Assembly: GCA_002420085.1 (NCBI GenBank)
Contig: DIHI01000126.1
Coordinates: 9,072 to 25,048 of the forward strand
DNA from: Lysobacterales bacterium UBA5700
Lineage (GTDB): Bacteria > Pseudomonadota > Gammaproteobacteria > Xanthomonadales > Xanthomonadaceae
Length of the DNA stretch: 15,977 bases
Direction: 5' to 3'
This document shows, in pieces, positions 1 to 6,640 of the stretch (position 1 is its first letter; every line of letters starts with the position of its first letter). The notes under the pieces were generated by a model, which was not told where the DNA came from, did no database searches, and saw nothing but the letters and a program-made list of their open reading frames with translations. The position numbers and the translations under genes were made by a program.

Positions 1-182
1 CCACCGCACTTGCCCTCGCCGCACTTGCCTTCGCCGACGACACCGGCGACGTGACCGCTCTGGGCGGACTGCATGTAGCCCTGGTCGAGGTCGCTCATGG
101 CGAACGCCGACTGGGACAGGGCGAAGGTACCGACGAATGCCGCACCGATGGCCAGCGAAACAGGCTTGATGGTCTTGTTCAT
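1..182 (-). CDS. hvfA: HvfA/bufferin-type secreted Cys-rich RiPP precursor (3' end outside window)
   Basis: Translating the minus strand from an ATG at 182 gives 60 complete codons still open at the window edge. Residues 1-28 form a typical Sec signal peptide: a lysine-containing start, a hydrophobic core and a cleavage site after SAFA. The mature part begins MSDLDQGYMQ and runs into two tandem EGKCG units (residues 51-60, Cys54 and Cys59). This signal peptide plus GYM plus EGKCG-repeat layout matches the HvfA family. Those peptides are modified at the cysteines by a DUF692 (MNIO) enzyme with a DUF2063 partner, and are linked to copper handling in the periplasm. The start is supported by GAGGAGA nine bases upstream of the ATG. 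The modifying enzymes would be expected beyond the left edge and cannot be seen. The family call rests on recognition of the repeat and leader. Chemistry and metal are inferred from the family. Confidence 0.85.
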   Translation of the reverse strand, partial: MNKTIKPVSLAIGAAFVGTFALSQSAFAMSDLDQGYMQSAQSGHVAGVVGEGKCGEGKCG

Positions 183-649
183 GATGTTGAGTCTCCTCGT
201 CGAGTTGCGATTGCGGGCAGGGAAACCCGCTTCATGGACGTTCCCTTGGGCCTCACGGTAGGACCGCTTGGCGGCAGGGAACAGGGCCGGCATGACGGAA
301 CATTGGCGTGTTCGTCCGACCGGTGCTGGCCGGGATCGGGTAAATCCTCGCGACCAAAGATGTTTCGGTGTCCGAGCATAGCGCGCTGATTTGAATCTGG
401 GGTGAAATGCATTCAGTTGCCGTTGTTGGACACGACACCGCATCGGGTGCGGCAATGCCGTGCGGCCCGATGCGGACCGCTGGCTTCGACTGCGGTGCGA
501 GTCAAAGGTTCAGCCGGATCGGCATGGATCTGCGGTGCTGGGGTGTCTGTGCCATTGCCGCAGCCAATTCCATGGCCCGGCGCATGGCCAGCCCCATGAA
601 GGGTGCCGGTCCTGGTCTCTGGTCGGTTCTGGTTGCGGGTTCCGGTTGC
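183..649. other. Intergenic region between hvfA-type gene and porin
   Basis: About 470 bases without a gene I can recognise. Open frames exist on both strands, but their translations are Arg/Pro/Ala-rich and resemble nothing known. On the minus strand the region must carry the promoter and leader of the HvfA-type gene. A TATGCT at 380-375 is the best -10-like hexamer but has no good -35. It also holds the 3' flank of the porin; no hairpin followed by a T-tract was found there. The only clear structure is the inverted repeat at 438-475, listed separately. Confidence 0.6.
438..475. repeat. 10-bp perfect inverted repeat, intergenic stem-loop
   Basis: CCGCATCGGG (438-447) and CCCGATGCGG (466-475) are perfect reverse complements separated by 18 bases. 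Inside the loop CGGC-AAT-GCCG (450-460) forms a second small hairpin, so the element could fold as a nested stem-loop. It lies about 175 bases beyond the porin stop and 255 bases before the HvfA-type start, both on the minus strand. No T-tract follows on either strand, so an intrinsic terminator is not supported. An mRNA-stabilising hairpin, a leader structure or an operator are all possible. Confidence 0.5.
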
Positions 650-1738
650 TCAGTATTGAAGTTGCATCCGCAGTTGCCAGATGTCGGCGTTGCGCCCGCG
701 CTCGTCTTCGGCAAGGGTGAATGCGCTTTGCAGTCGGACCCATGGCCCCAGCGCCAGGGTTGCGCCCAGGGTCCAGGTGTTCTGGCCGAGTGCGTCGTCG
801 TCGAGTTCGGGGCTGGCTCCGGTTCTCGGGCCGGGCAGATCGACGCTGCCATAGCGCAGGCTGAGGTCGAGTGGGCCGACCGTGCCGCTGGCTTCACCAG
901 TCGTGAACAGGCCATTCGTGTAGCCCCGGCCGGTTCCGATGACGGTCCAATTGACCATGGCGTAGCCGCTGGTCAGTGTGCGCGGGTCGGTCCCCGGCCC
1001 ATCCAGACGCAGGCCCATCCATTCACCCTGCACGGTGATCGGGCCGCGCTGCCAGCCGATCTCCAGGCCCCAGCGGTCGATCTCGTCGGCGGCCAGCGAT
1101 GGACTGCGGTCGAAGCGACCGGCGGCGGAGGCGATTTCCGGACGCAGCGAGAAACTGCGATCCGGCCAGCCGTGTTCATGACCGAGTGCCAGTCCGAGGT
1201 GCAATTGGCCGCTCGCGAACGGATGCAGCAGGGTTGCCCGCGCGGCCAGGCCCCAGTCCGGCCCGATGCCATCGACATTTTCGCCGTAGCCGCTGATCGC
1301 CAGGGTGTGCTCGGCAGCCAGGTGCTGCCACATCAGGCCGAGTCGTCGGTCGGGTGCAACCAGGGCGGTGGCGGCGCTTTCCGGAAGCAGGGTACGGCGG
1401 TCGGAGTCGAGCGCCCACAGGCTGAACGGCTGCTTGAACTGGCCGATGCTCCAGTGCCCGTGGCCGGTCTTCAGGCGCAGCCGCAGGTCTTTCCAGGTGT
1501 CGTCAGCGAAGTCGCGTTCGATGGCATAGTCGAGCCGGTCGTCGAGTCTGCCCTTGAAGCCGAGCCGGATGCGTCGCCACTGGCTGGCGTCGTCGAGGCT
1601 GGTGACGCGGGAGTCGATCCGGGTGAGATCGTACTGGAGGTAGCCGGTCGGTTGCAGGTAGTCGGGGAAGCCGGCTGCCTCGACGGACAGTGAGGCCAAG
1701 CCCAGGCTACCCAGGCCGATGATTGCGAGAGGCTTCAT
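650..1738 (-). CDS. OprO/OprP-type (phosphate-selective) outer membrane porin
   Basis: The product is a 362-residue outer membrane beta-barrel. It starts MKPLAIIGLG, has a signal peptide ending near VEAAG, then alternating amphipathic strands and a C-terminal QLQY ending in an aromatic residue, as barrels do for BAM recognition. The N-terminal part, with a reference to the barrel axis YLQPTGYLQYD, RRIRLGFKGRLDDRLDYAIE and IGQFKQPFSL, matches the OprO/OprP family (phosphate/polyphosphate porins). Length is slightly below the roughly 400-440 residues of Pseudomonas members. An in-frame ATG at 1756 is rejected as the start because AAAGGA lies inside that extension, nine bases before the ATG at 1738. 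A row of PhoB-like half-sites directly upstream supports phosphate-starvation control. Substrate is inferred: the family also includes porins for other anions. No operon partner lies downstream on this strand before the HvfA-type gene. Confidence 0.82.
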   Translation of the reverse strand: MKPLAIIGLGSLGLASLSVEAAGFPDYLQPTGYLQYDLTRIDSRVTSLDDASQWRRIRLGFKGRLDDRLDYAIERDFADDTWKDLRLRLKTGHGHWSIGQFKQPFSLWALDSDRRTLLPESAATALVAPDRRLGLMWQHLAAEHTLAISGYGENVDGIGPDWGLAARATLLHPFASGQLHLGLALGHEHGWPDRSFSLRPEIASAAGRFDRSPSLAADEIDRWGLEIGWQRGPITVQGEWMGLRLDGPGTDPRTLTSGYAMVNWTVIGTGRGYTNGLFTTGEASGTVGPLDLSLRYGSVDLPGPRTGASPELDDDALGQNTWTLGATLALGPWVRLQSAFTLAEDERGRNADIWQLRMQLQY

Positions 1739-1747
1739 GACGACCGA

Positions 1748-1753
1748 TCCTTT
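1748..1753 (-). promoter_or_regulatory. Shine-Dalgarno site deciding the porin start
   Basis: AAAGGA on the minus strand, nine bases before the ATG at 1738. It falls inside the first codons of the longer reading frame that begins at 1756, so the shorter start is the likely one. Confidence 0.75.
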
Positions 1754-1754
1754 C

Positions 1755-1805
1755 ATGACAGAAAGATGGCAAAAATATGCCAGTTATATTTCAGTCATAT
1801 GACAG
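1755..1805 (-). promoter_or_regulatory. Tandem Pho box: five PhoB-like half-sites at 11-bp spacing
   Basis: Reading the minus strand towards the porin, seven-base half-sites occur at 1805-1799 (CTGTCAT), 1794-1788 (CTGAAAT), 1783-1777 (CTGGCAT), 1772-1766 (TTGCCAT) and 1761-1755 (CTGTCAT). Each pair is separated by four bases (ATGA, ATAA, ATTT, CTTT), giving an exact 11-bp period. The PhoB consensus is two CTGTCAT-like repeats separated by an A/T-rich tetramer, so the match in sequence, spacing and spacer composition is strong. The two distal half-sites lie within the last codons of nth. If they act as the -35 substitute, the -10 could be CATATT at 1779-1774. The most proximal site ends 16 bases before the porin ATG. 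Confidence 0.88.
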
Positions 1806-2522
1806 TGGCTCGCTCAGCGGGGCTGGCTGCGGTCGGTGTCCGGGTTTGGCGGTGCGCGGGTTTGGCGGTTCGGACTTGTCCGGATAGCGGCACAGGCTGC
1901 GGATCGGGCAGCGCCAGCATTCGGGCCGACGTGCCTTGCAGACATATCGACCATGCAGGATCAGCCAGTGGTGGGCATCGTGGCGATAGGCTGCCGGCAC
2001 GCGATCGAGCAGGGCGGTTTCGACGGCCAGTGGGGTCGCGCCGGGCGCCAGTCCGGTTCGATTGGCGACCCGGAAAATGTGGGTGTCCACGGCGATGGTC
2101 GGTTGCCCGAAGGCGGTGTTCAGCACGACATTGGCGGTCTTGCGGCCGACGCCAGGCAGGGCTTCGAGTTGTTCACGTTCGCGGGGCACCTCGCCGCCGT
2201 GGCGTTCGAGCAGCAGTCGGCAGGTTTCGATGACGTGGCGGGCCTTGGCATTGAACAGGCCGATCCCGGAAATGTGGCGTTTCAGACCCGCTTCACCGAG
2301 CGCCAGCATGGCCTCCGGGCTCGCTGCGGCCGGGAACAGGGTGCGGGTCGCCTTGTTGACCGAAACATCGGTGGCCTGGGCCGAGAGCATGACCGCAATC
2401 AGCAATTGGAACGGATTGCCGTACTCCAACTCGGTGGTCGGTTTCGGGTTGAGTTCGGCCAGGCGGGCAAACAGGGCTTCGCGGTCGGCGCGGCCGAGCG
2501 GGCGGGTCGGTTTGCCGCTCAT
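1791..2522 (-). CDS. nth: Endonuclease III (DNA glycosylase/AP lyase)
   Basis: This base-excision repair enzyme removes oxidised pyrimidines and cuts the abasic site. The helix-hairpin-helix LPGVGRKTANVV carries the catalytic lysine at Lys128, and the catalytic aspartate is Asp146 in VDTHIFRV. The [4Fe-4S] ligands are Cys195, Cys202, Cys205 and Cys211 with the family spacing C-x6-C-x2-C-x5-C. At 243 residues it is longer than E. coli Nth (211). The excess is mostly a proline-rich tail after residue 212, which looks disordered. The start ATG at 2522 overlaps the rnfE stop by four bases (ATGA), so it is the last gene of the rnf operon, as in E. coli rsxABCDGE-nth. Its final codons carry part of the porin Pho box. 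Confidence 0.96.
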   Translation of the reverse strand: MSGKPTRPLGRADREALFARLAELNPKPTTELEYGNPFQLLIAVMLSAQATDVSVNKATRTLFPAAASPEAMLALGEAGLKRHISGIGLFNAKARHVIETCRLLLERHGGEVPREREQLEALPGVGRKTANVVLNTAFGQPTIAVDTHIFRVANRTGLAPGATPLAVETALLDRVPAAYRHDAHHWLILHGRYVCKARRPECWRCPIRSLCRYPDKSEPPNPRTAKPGHRPQPAPLSEPLSYD

Positions 2523-3205
2523 GTCCGTTCACCAGTCGGGTCGCTCGGGCGCGATGGGTGTGCGCCGAGCGCGCTCTGGCCCAGGCGGATCCGGTTGCGC
2601 GCCGCCACCAGCAGGGCCAGTCCGAGAAACGCGCCCGGCGGCAGGATCGCCAGCAGGAAGCCACGGTAGTCATCGATCAGGGTGATTTCCAGGGCCGGCA
2701 GTCCGAGCAGGGCGCCGCTGCCGGCGAACAGCCGGCCCGTGCCGACCACTTCGCGCAGGGCACCAAGGGCGAGCAACACCCAGAGGAAGCCGAGGCCGAT
2801 CGCCAGGCCATCGAGGGCGGCGCGGCCGGGATCCGTGCGCGAGGCAAAGGCTTCGGCGCGGCCCATGATCGCGCAATTGGTCACGATCAGCGGTACGAAC
2901 AGGCCGAGTGTGGCGTACAGGTCGGGCAGGAAGGCGCGCAGAGCCAGTTCGATCGCGGTCACCACGGTGGCGATGACGATGACGAAGGTCGGAATCCGCA
3001 CATCGCGGCCGGTGAACGTGCGGATCGCGGCGACCACGGCATTGGTTGCGGTCAGTGCCAGGGCTGTCGCGAGACCGAGCCCCAGGGCGTTGACGGCGGT
3101 GTTGCTGACGGCCAGCAAGGGGCACAGCCCGAGCAACTGGACCAGGCCGGCATTGCCACTGAGCAGGCCGTATTCGAGGATGGTGCGAGGGGCGGGGGCG
3201 GTCAT
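2519..3205 (-). CDS. rnfE: Rnf electron transport complex subunit E
   Basis: This integral membrane subunit (228 residues) of the Rnf/Rsx complex belongs to the RnfA/RnfE/NqrD/NqrE family. About six hydrophobic segments are visible, roughly 20-36, 40-62, 70-92, 98-115, 132-150 and 182-202. Cys28 in GLCPLLAVSN and Cys111 in IVTNCAIMGRAEAF are the conserved half-sites that, together with RnfA, hold an intramembrane iron-sulfur cluster in characterised Rnf/Nqr enzymes. The start overlaps the rnfG stop and the end overlaps the nth start, each by four bases, implying translational coupling. Its expected partner RnfA is not encoded in this window. Confidence 0.96.
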   Translation of the reverse strand: MTAPAPRTILEYGLLSGNAGLVQLLGLCPLLAVSNTAVNALGLGLATALALTATNAVVAAIRTFTGRDVRIPTFVIVIATVVTAIELALRAFLPDLYATLGLFVPLIVTNCAIMGRAEAFASRTDPGRAALDGLAIGLGFLWVLLALGALREVVGTGRLFAGSGALLGLPALEITLIDDYRGFLLAILPPGAFLGLALLVAARNRIRLGQSALGAHPSRPSDPTGERT

Positions 3206-3879
3206 CGGGTCGGCTGATAGTGTTCCGGGGCGTCGTCGAAATGCAGTTCGCTGCCAGTCTCGGCGTTTTCCAGTGCATCGCGGTGGCGATCGACGAAGCT
3301 CAGGGTGCGATGCACGGCCCGGACCACGGCGCGCGGGGTGATGGTGGCGCCGGCGAACTGGTCGAACTGGCCACCATCCTTGCGCACTCGCCAGGATGGG
3401 CTGGGCGGGTCATCCAGGGCCAGTCCGGCAAATCTGTCGATCCAGTCGCTGCGATGGGCTTCGATCCGATCGCCCAGGCCCGGGGTTTCGCGGTGGCGGG
3501 TGACCCGGACGCCGACGATCCGTCCGCTGTGGTCGATGCCGATCAACAGGTGGATGTCGCCGCTGTAGCCGTCCGGGGCGACGCTGTCGATGACCAGCAC
3601 CGAGGAGACGCCGGCCAGACGCGCGCGTCGGATCGGCAGGGCATCGGGGCTGCCGAGCCAGTACGGTGCCCTGACCTGGATGCTGTCGGCCAGCGGATCG
3701 TTGTCGAAGCGTGTACTCGGCAGAACCATCGCCAGTGCCCGTAATTCGGCCTGTCGTTCGGCTTCGGCGATGCGCCCGGCGGTCAGTCGTTCGATGGCGG
3801 TCAGTGCCAGCGAGGCGACCAGTCCGCTGGCGGCCAGCAGGAGCGCAGCCGACAGCACGCGGTAGACGGCCGGTCTCAT
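3202..3879 (-). CDS. rnfG: Rnf electron transport complex subunit G (covalent FMN)
   Basis: A 225-residue periplasmic flavoprotein anchored by one N-terminal helix (about residues 5-28), with an FMN_bind domain after it. The motif QFDQFAGATITPRAV (171-185) contains the flavinylation sequence D173-x-x-A-G-A-T179, where ApbE attaches FMN to the threonine in the family. The usual Ser/Thr at the fourth position is Ala here. The frame is open for 132 codons further upstream, but the ATG at 3879 is chosen because it overlaps the rnfD stop by four bases and starts directly at the membrane anchor. The 3' end overlaps rnfE by four bases. The subunit passes electrons within the membrane complex. Confidence 0.95.
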   Translation of the reverse strand: MRPAVYRVLSAALLLAASGLVASLALTAIERLTAGRIAEAERQAELRALAMVLPSTRFDNDPLADSIQVRAPYWLGSPDALPIRRARLAGVSSVLVIDSVAPDGYSGDIHLLIGIDHSGRIVGVRVTRHRETPGLGDRIEAHRSDWIDRFAGLALDDPPSPSWRVRKDGGQFDQFAGATITPRAVVRAVHRTLSFVDRHRDALENAETGSELHFDDAPEHYQPTR

Positions 3880-4919
3880 GGCGTGTGCCGCTCGCCGTAG
3901 ATGCGCGGACGGCTGTGCAGATCGATCCAGGGCGCGGCGCAGTTCATCAGCAATACGGCGAATGCGACGCCATCCGGGTAGCCGCCCCAGCGTCGGATCG
4001 CCAGGGTCAGCAGGCCGACGCCAGCGCCGAAGATCAGTCGGCCACGCGCGGTCGTGCAGCCGCTGACCGGGTCGGTGACGATGAAGAAGGCGGCCAGCAC
4101 CAGCGCGCCCGAGAAGACGTGTTGGAGCGGGAATGGGTGGACATCGGCATCGAGCATCCAGAATGGCACGGTCACCGCAACCACGCTGGCCAGGGTGGCG
4201 AACGGCGTCTGCCACGGGATCACCCGCTGCCAGAGCAGGAACAGGCCGCCCAGGGCGTAGAAGTTGGCGATCCACTCCCAGCCGCGACCGCCGAAGTCGC
4301 CGAACAGCGGGTTTTCCCGGATTTCGGTGAGGGTCGCGCCGGCACCGGCCTGGGCGCGCAGGGTTTCCAGCGGTGTTGCCTGGGCGATGGCATCCCAGCC
4401 CAGGCCCGGTGGCAATTGACCGGTCAGGATGACGCCCAGGCTGGTCATGGCGTCAAGCGGGCCGTGATCGAACGGCGAGCCGGGTGCCAGCCAGCGACTC
4501 AGTTCCAGCGGGAATGCGATCAGCACGACGGCATAGCCGATCATGGCCGGGTTGAACAGATTGCGGCCGATGCCGCCGTACAGGTGCTTGCCGATCACGA
4601 TGGCCGCGATCATCCCGATCAGGGCGATCCACCAGGGTGCCAGCGGCGGCAGGCAGAGTGCGAACAGGACTGCCGTGACCGGGGCGCTGAGATCGGACAG
4701 GAAGGGTCGCAGGGGTTGCCGGCGCAGGCGCAGCATGAGCGCCTCAAGCACCAGTGCGAACCCGGTCGCCAGGCTGATCTGGAACAGCACGCCCGGCCCG
4801 AACAGCCAGGCATGCGCGGCTACGCCGGGGGTCAGCGCCAGCAGCACCAGTGCCATCAATTCGCGAACCGTGCGGCGGGCCGGCAGGTGCGGAGCGGGGG
4901 CGGTCGGGAAGGTGGTCAT
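3876..4919 (-). CDS. rnfD: Rnf electron transport complex subunit D (covalent FMN)
   Basis: A 347-residue membrane protein of the NqrB/RnfD family. Hydrophobic helices appear near 22-38, 44-62, 82-110, 125-140, 218-232, 240-256, 268-283, 294-308 and 318-332. Recognisable family segments are GKHLYGGIGRNLFNPAMIGY (111-130) and ITDPVSG-like IVTDPVSGCTTARGR (280-294). The covalent FMN site is D176-A-I-A-Q-A-T182 followed by PLETL. The spacing from Asp to Thr is as in the canonical D-x-x-[ST]-G-A-T, but Ser/Thr and Gly are replaced by Ala and Gln. It starts 74 bases after the rnfC stop without a clear Shine-Dalgarno. No alternative start exists upstream in frame before a stop. It overlaps rnfG by four bases. 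Confidence 0.95.
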   Translation of the reverse strand: MTTFPTAPAPHLPARRTVRELMALVLLALTPGVAAHAWLFGPGVLFQISLATGFALVLEALMLRLRRQPLRPFLSDLSAPVTAVLFALCLPPLAPWWIALIGMIAAIVIGKHLYGGIGRNLFNPAMIGYAVVLIAFPLELSRWLAPGSPFDHGPLDAMTSLGVILTGQLPPGLGWDAIAQATPLETLRAQAGAGATLTEIRENPLFGDFGGRGWEWIANFYALGGLFLLWQRVIPWQTPFATLASVVAVTVPFWMLDADVHPFPLQHVFSGALVLAAFFIVTDPVSGCTTARGRLIFGAGVGLLTLAIRRWGGYPDGVAFAVLLMNCAAPWIDLHSRPRIYGERHTP

Positions 4920-4993
4920 CGGACGGGGCGGGTGGCCGGTCGGCCATTATCGTCCAGTCGGGTTTCCGGTGTGCGAGGGTGCGTCGGCATGGC

Positions 4994-6577
4994 TCAGGTC
5001 GAGGTGTCGTTGTGCGCGGCTCGATCGGGCTCGTTGTGTTCGGGAGCGCGGCCGGGATCGTTGCGCTGCTCGCGGCGGGCCTTGGCGCGGGCGATCGCCT
5101 CGGCCACGGCGCTGGCCGAAGTCGTGTCGGTCTTGCGTTGGGCCTGGCGTAGCGCCCTGGCCTCGGCCTCGCGGGCGAGCCTTGCCTGGCGGGCATCGTG
5201 GCGAAGTTTGGCGGCGGCTGCGCGCTCGGCTTCGTGTTGACGGTGTCGGAGTTCGGTCTTGCCGTACCGGAAATACTGCACCAGCGGGATGTGGCTGGGG
5301 CAGGCGAGGTCGCAGCAGCCGCATTCGATGCAGTCGATCAGACCATCGGATTCGGCCCGGCCCCAGTTTTCCGACTGGATATGCCACAGCAACTGCTGCG
5401 GCAGCAGTCGGGCCGGACAGACATCGGCACAGGCGGCGCAGCGGATGCAGGGCAATTCCGGGCCTGGGCTGGCGATCTGCTCGGCCGACAGCGCCAATAC
5501 ACAGTTGCCGGTCTTGCCCAGCGGATAGTCGTCGTCGGCCAGTGCCACACCCATCATCGGGCCGCCGATCACCAGGCGGGCGGCCTGCGGGTGGTAGCCA
5601 CCGGCCTCGGCAACCACGGCGGCGACCGAGGTTCCGAGGGCAACCCGCAGATTGCAGGGCGCCATGATCCCTGGCCCGGTGACGGTGACGATCCGTTCGA
5701 TCAGTGGCAGGCCATCGACTACGGCACGCCAGGCGGCGGCGGCCGTGGCGACGTTGTGGACCAGGACGCCGATGTCGGCAGGCAGACCGCCGCGCGGGAC
5801 TTCCAGACCGGTCAGTACCCGGATCAGTTGCCGTTCGCCGCCTTCGGGGTAGCGGGTCGGCACGGTGATCAGTTCGATCGGCGGTGCGGCTTCGGGCCAG
5901 GTCAGCTCGGTCAGCGCAGCTTCGAGGGCGGCCCGCGCCGTGGTCATCCGATCCTCGACCGCCAGGACGATGCGGTCGGCTGCGATGGTCCGGGCGAGCA
6001 GGGCGGCACCCAGCAGCACCTCATCCGGCCGCTCGCGCAGCAGCATCTCATCGCAACTGATGTAGGGCTCACACTCGGCACCATTGAGCACCAGCAGGCC
6101 ATGACCGCCGGTCAGCTTGTCGGCGGTCGGAAAGCCGGCGCCGCCCAGTCCGACCACCCCTGCGGCGCGGATGCGGTCGATCAATGCCTGGGGCTCGGTG
6201 GTCCACGGGTCCATCGTCGGCATGCGCTGGATCGCCGCCCGATCGGTCGAGCCACGGGCTTCGGCATCGACCGTGATCTCGATGCAATCGACCTCGACGC
6301 CCGGCGGGTAAGCCAGGGTGATCGGGGCGATCGCACTGACGATGCCGGCTGCTGGCGCGTGCAGTGCGATTCCGCGCAGGCCGTCGGGCTCGGCGATGCA
6401 CTGGCCGGCGACCACGCGGTCACCGACCGCGACCTGCGGTCGCGACGGATCACCGGAATGCTGGAGCAGGGGCAGCCGCAGGTGCGCCGGCAAGGGGCAG
6501 TCGCGCAGCGGTTGGCGGGTCGCGTGCTCCTTGTGACCGGGCAGGTTCAGCCCGCCATGAAATCGATGGATGTGCAA
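4994..6577 (-). CDS. rnfC: Rnf electron transport complex subunit C (NADH/FMN, two 4Fe-4S)
   Basis: A 527-residue peripheral subunit that oxidises or reduces NAD(H). The N-terminal RnfC domain begins HRFHGGLNLPGHK and contains VGDRVVAGQ. The Complex-I-51-kDa-like nucleotide/FMN domain includes VGLGGAGFPTADKL (142-155) and YPEGGERQLI (243-252). Two [4Fe-4S] motifs follow: Cys377/380/383/387 in CIRCAACADVCP and Cys416/419/422/426 in CIECGCCDLACP. The last 85 residues are a charged Ala/Arg/Glu-rich, probably helical tail, as seen in gammaproteobacterial RnfC. The start is a TTG at 6577: there is no ATG or GTG upstream in frame, and it gives the expected N-terminus, but no clear Shine-Dalgarno is present. 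The 63-base gap to the upstream enoyl-CoA hydratase suggests cotranscription. Confidence 0.95.
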   Translation of the reverse strand: MHIHRFHGGLNLPGHKEHATRQPLRDCPLPAHLRLPLLQHSGDPSRPQVAVGDRVVAGQCIAEPDGLRGIALHAPAAGIVSAIAPITLAYPPGVEVDCIEITVDAEARGSTDRAAIQRMPTMDPWTTEPQALIDRIRAAGVVGLGGAGFPTADKLTGGHGLLVLNGAECEPYISCDEMLLRERPDEVLLGAALLARTIAADRIVLAVEDRMTTARAALEAALTELTWPEAAPPIELITVPTRYPEGGERQLIRVLTGLEVPRGGLPADIGVLVHNVATAAAAWRAVVDGLPLIERIVTVTGPGIMAPCNLRVALGTSVAAVVAEAGGYHPQAARLVIGGPMMGVALADDDYPLGKTGNCVLALSAEQIASPGPELPCIRCAACADVCPARLLPQQLLWHIQSENWGRAESDGLIDCIECGCCDLACPSHIPLVQYFRYGKTELRHRQHEAERAAAAKLRHDARQARLAREAEARALRQAQRKTDTTSASAVAEAIARAKARREQRNDPGRAPEHNEPDRAAHNDTST

Positions 6578-6640
6578 GGTCGGGTAGGCTGGCCGGTGGC
6601 TGTCGTCGGGCGAGTCGATGCGCTGAGTCCGGGGTCGGGC

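Noticed and set aside
1..60. EGKCG-coding bases seen as a simple DNA tandem repeat
   Set aside because: The two units differ at synonymous positions and are explained by the conserved HvfA peptide motif.
407..1693. Long open frame on the plus strand antisense to the porin (428 codons)
   Set aside because: It runs opposite to a clear porin with signal peptide and ribosome site. GC-rich codon bias produces such frames, and the translation has no recognisable domain.
1739..1756. Upstream ATG adding six residues to the porin
   Set aside because: The Shine-Dalgarno for the later ATG lies inside these codons and the signal peptide begins naturally at 1738.
3711..5240. 509-codon plus-strand frame opposite rnfG, rnfD and the rnfC end
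   Set aside because: Antisense shadow of three conserved, coupled genes; composition is Arg/Gln-rich and low complexity.
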